NCBI RefSeq assembly: GCF_000003605.2
Contig: NW_003140849.1
Coordinates: 16,018 to 37,008 of the forward strand
Length of the DNA: 20,991 bases
Origin: Saccoglossus kowalevskii
Lineage: Eukaryota; Hemichordata; Enteropneusta; Harrimaniidae
Reading direction: 5' to 3'
Below the pieces are notes generated by a model. The model was not told where the DNA came from. It ran no database searches and saw nothing but the letters and a program-made list of their open reading frames with translations. Of the stretch, positions 18,931 to 20,991 are shown in pieces. Position 1 is the first letter of the stretch; each line of letters begins with the position of its first letter. The position numbers were made by a program, and so were the translations under genes.

Positions 18931-18935
18931 TAGTT

Positions 18936-20311
18936 ACCTGATAGATGGACCCTGAGTAGATTTTAAAAAAAAGTCATGTGAAACAACCTCCACTAATGGT
19001 TACTCTGCCACGCATGCACACACGGTCTGCACGTGTCAACTAAAACAGTCAGCCATCTTTCATTGAATGGCATTATCGTATGTGCAAGTGTATGCCACGC
19101 GAATGTACTCTTCATGTATAAAGTTGGAATTCAATTACTCAAGAAGATACAGATCTCAGGACAGAACTGATGGCCGTTTTGGGTTGGTTTACTTAAAAAG
19201 TAAATCAGCCAATTATAATAATATATTAAAATATCTGATTTTAGTAAATTTCAACAAAAATGGTTGCCAATATCTATCTTAGACCACACACGCATATGTA
19301 TTAGATAAAGTATTAAGTATGTGCGAAGAGAATCTCAGTATAAAGAGAATATACAGATCTTGATGCAGACTTCTTTCGAACGAGGAGTAATAATATGACG
19401 TACACATGTCACCCAGCATGTATGATTAAAGTCTTGTTCATCTGTGAATATGATTCTCAAAATATTTACAGACTGCGTTTTTAGGATTTTTGACAAAATG
19501 GTTGTCAATTTGGTTATGCCCAAAATAACACATTAGAACAGTACTTGCATGCACAACTAATCCGATTAAAATTGAAAACAATTATGTTCACCTGAAACTG
19601 AATACACATGATCGTGACAGAAAGTTTGAATGACATTTTTGACAGGTTTAAATATCAGACTTTAACAGTTTTAAGGAACAAATGGCCTCTAGTCAGCTAT
19701 GTTTGATCAAATGGTAATACAAGTCTGGGAAAATTAAATGTTTTTATGAATACTTTTCATTTTATTATCATAAATTGGACATATTCAAACACACTCAATT
19801 TTACCAACACAAAAATACAACACTTCAGATACAACTTCGATTGTTCCTATTGACTGTGTTGACACATAAACTTTTCTTTTCTTAAACAGTACGTTTAACA
19901 TTTGTTTTAGAAAACTTTAATTCATTTGATTTACATTGATCGGACAGTAAACTAAGTAGAATGATACAACATTGAGAAATTGAGGCTTCTTGCTTACAAA
20001 TAACAATTAATTTCTTAAAAGTACTTTATGGTCATGAAATATGTATTTAGAGTTTGTACCACATAATTCCATAGTCCCCAAAGTCGTATGTATTATTGAG
20101 TTGACCAGGAAAGGTTGGCTGACACTAAATGTAAATATATATATTACCGTTATTACTAATTAGTTGAACACCTGTAACTACACCTGCAATACATTGCAAG
20201 GATATTTGGTTGGATGTGTAATATGAAAGTTAAACTCCACACAGTCATAACATATTATGTTACAAAGAGTGCAGTGAAAAATTCCATTAGATCCATGAAA
20301 TCCTCTATGTA
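18936..20311. other. Long gap, no gene seen
   Basis: AT-rich spacer between the foldback element and the zinc-finger relic. Short frames at 19067-19282 and 19335-19523 have no recognisable domain. A short similar phrase (CAAAAATGGTTGCCAAT and CAAAATGGTTGTCAAT) occurs near 19255 and 19495. The 3' part may include the 3' flank of the zinc-finger relic. Confidence 0.5.
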
Positions 20312-20822
20312 CTAAATACAATACAATGTATACAAAGTATTGTGTTGTTTCTGCTCATCTTGAATGAACTTATCATAGTTTCTTTCATCATAGTTTCTTT
20401 CCATTACATAATTCATGGCTGGGATATGTGATTCATTGTCACATGTGCATTGTATTACAGCAGTATGATTTGTATGATGCTGTTTTATGTCATTGTTCAT
20501 TGTCTTTTCATCAGTATCAGATCTAACATGGTCATGCAGGTGGCTTTTGGTCTGAAATGATTTATCACACTTGTCACATGTGTATAATTTTTCAGCACTA
20601 TTGTTTCTTGCACATTTACAAAGATTTGCTGTATGGTTCTATGTAATTATGTTTCCTGGAAAGTTTGCTTTTGATATTGAACTGTTTTCCACATGTGTCA
20701 CAGGTGTGTGGTTTCGTTTTGATATAAGTTCTGACATGTTTTTGTAGGTGGTCCATTTCAGGGAATGTGTTTCCACACATGTCACAGGTGTATGATATTG
20801 TATCCACAGTCAGCTGGCGCAC
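20312..20822 (-). pseudogene. C2H2 zinc-finger relic, three fingers, frameshifted
   Basis: Finger 1 starts Y-T-C-D-M-C and ends H-V-R-T-Y. Finger 2 starts H-T-C-D-T-C and breaks after L-S-R-K-H. Finger 3, in another frame, starts Y-T-C-D-K-C and ends H-V-R-S-D. The first three zinc ligands are kept, but the second His is Tyr in finger 1, unpaired in finger 2 and Asp in finger 3. Finger 2 also has an extra Lys codon before its His and then a frame change (about 20640-20650), with a stop in the old frame near 20614. Linkers I-K-T-K-P and T-D-E-K-T recall the usual T-G-E-K-P. A 60-residue tail with a duplicated E-R-N-Y-D follows finger 3. No ATG is seen at the 5' end; an acceptor-like CAG lies near 20815. 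Ancestral role would be DNA binding in the nucleus. Most likely a decayed exon; a sequence error could explain the frameshift but not the lost ligands. Confidence 0.75.
20373..20402 (-). repeat. 15-bp tandem duplication in the zinc-finger tail
   Basis: Plus-strand TCATAGTTTCTTTC(A/C) twice in a row, giving the E-R-N-Y-D doubling in the tail of the zinc-finger relic. Being a multiple of three it keeps the frame. Confidence 0.9.
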
Positions 20823-20991
20823 ACGTGATAATAAAATAAATACGATATTTACTATATCTTGAATGCAGCATAAAACTAAATAAGAGACAAGGTACGAAAC
20901 GCGTTTTTAGATTCCTACAAATCAGGACAAATATCAATCTTTCACAAAAATATGATCTGATGGGGTTATATTAAGCCAACCGATAACAAAA

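Noticed and set aside
1-20991. tRNA, rRNA, CRISPR array or bacterial operon signals
   Set aside because: No B-box-like tRNA core, no regularly spaced palindromic repeats with unique spacers, and no ribosome-binding sites; the gene structure is eukaryotic.

Overview
The window looks like AT-rich nuclear DNA from an animal, most likely an invertebrate. Genes are short and far apart, there are spliceosomal-type acceptors and donors, AATAAA signals, minisatellites, a solo LTR, TIR elements and a C2H2 zinc-finger relic. I cannot fix the phylum. A marine lophotrochozoan or invertebrate deuterostome would fit, but that is a guess from general character only.

The main content is a dispersed cluster of five paralogous small genes between about 0.97 and 13.2 kb. 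They are called SMP1-5 here as labels, not published names: SMP1 972-1250 (-), SMP2 3248-3574 (-), SMP3 7415-7687 (-), SMP4 9830-10099 (+), SMP5 12963-13229 (-). Each encodes an 88-108 residue, cysteine-rich, very hydrophobic protein. All five align without a gap from a C-D pair to a K-R-L triplet: C-D-x2-W-x3-W-x8-[YW]-P-x13-P-x20-L-P-x10-K-R-L. Only the two ends vary in length. I do not recognise the family. Every copy has its whole coding region in one exon and a good splice acceptor 5-24 nt before the ATG. A plausible donor lies roughly 0.7-1.4 kb upstream. This suggests a shared plan of noncoding first exon, 5'-UTR intron and coding exon, so the copies arose by DNA-level duplication rather than retroposition.

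SMP1 has a second, decayed copy of its own start region (with its own acceptor) just upstream. SMP3 and SMP4 are divergent, and the sequence between them (8.88-9.09 kb) looks like a shared promoter with an NRF1-like site and a perfect 18-bp palindrome. Between the genes lie a 21-bp minisatellite (3.67-3.85 kb), a 44-bp minisatellite (4.92-5.42 kb) and a TIR-bounded repeat (6.00-6.86 kb).

The right half is repeat-rich and gene-poor. It holds a possible non-LTR retrotransposon scrap with a degenerate 2A-like motif (14.7-14.9 kb) and a solo LTR with a 5-bp target duplication (16918-17514). It also holds a 1240-bp foldback-type element with ~0.2-kb arms and a 5-bp target duplication (17691-18930). 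At the far end is a frameshifted three-finger C2H2 relic (20312-20822, -), in which every finger has lost its last zinc-binding histidine.

The five SMP proteins are probably membrane-embedded and may act at the same membrane or in different tissues. Nothing in the sequence fixes their function.
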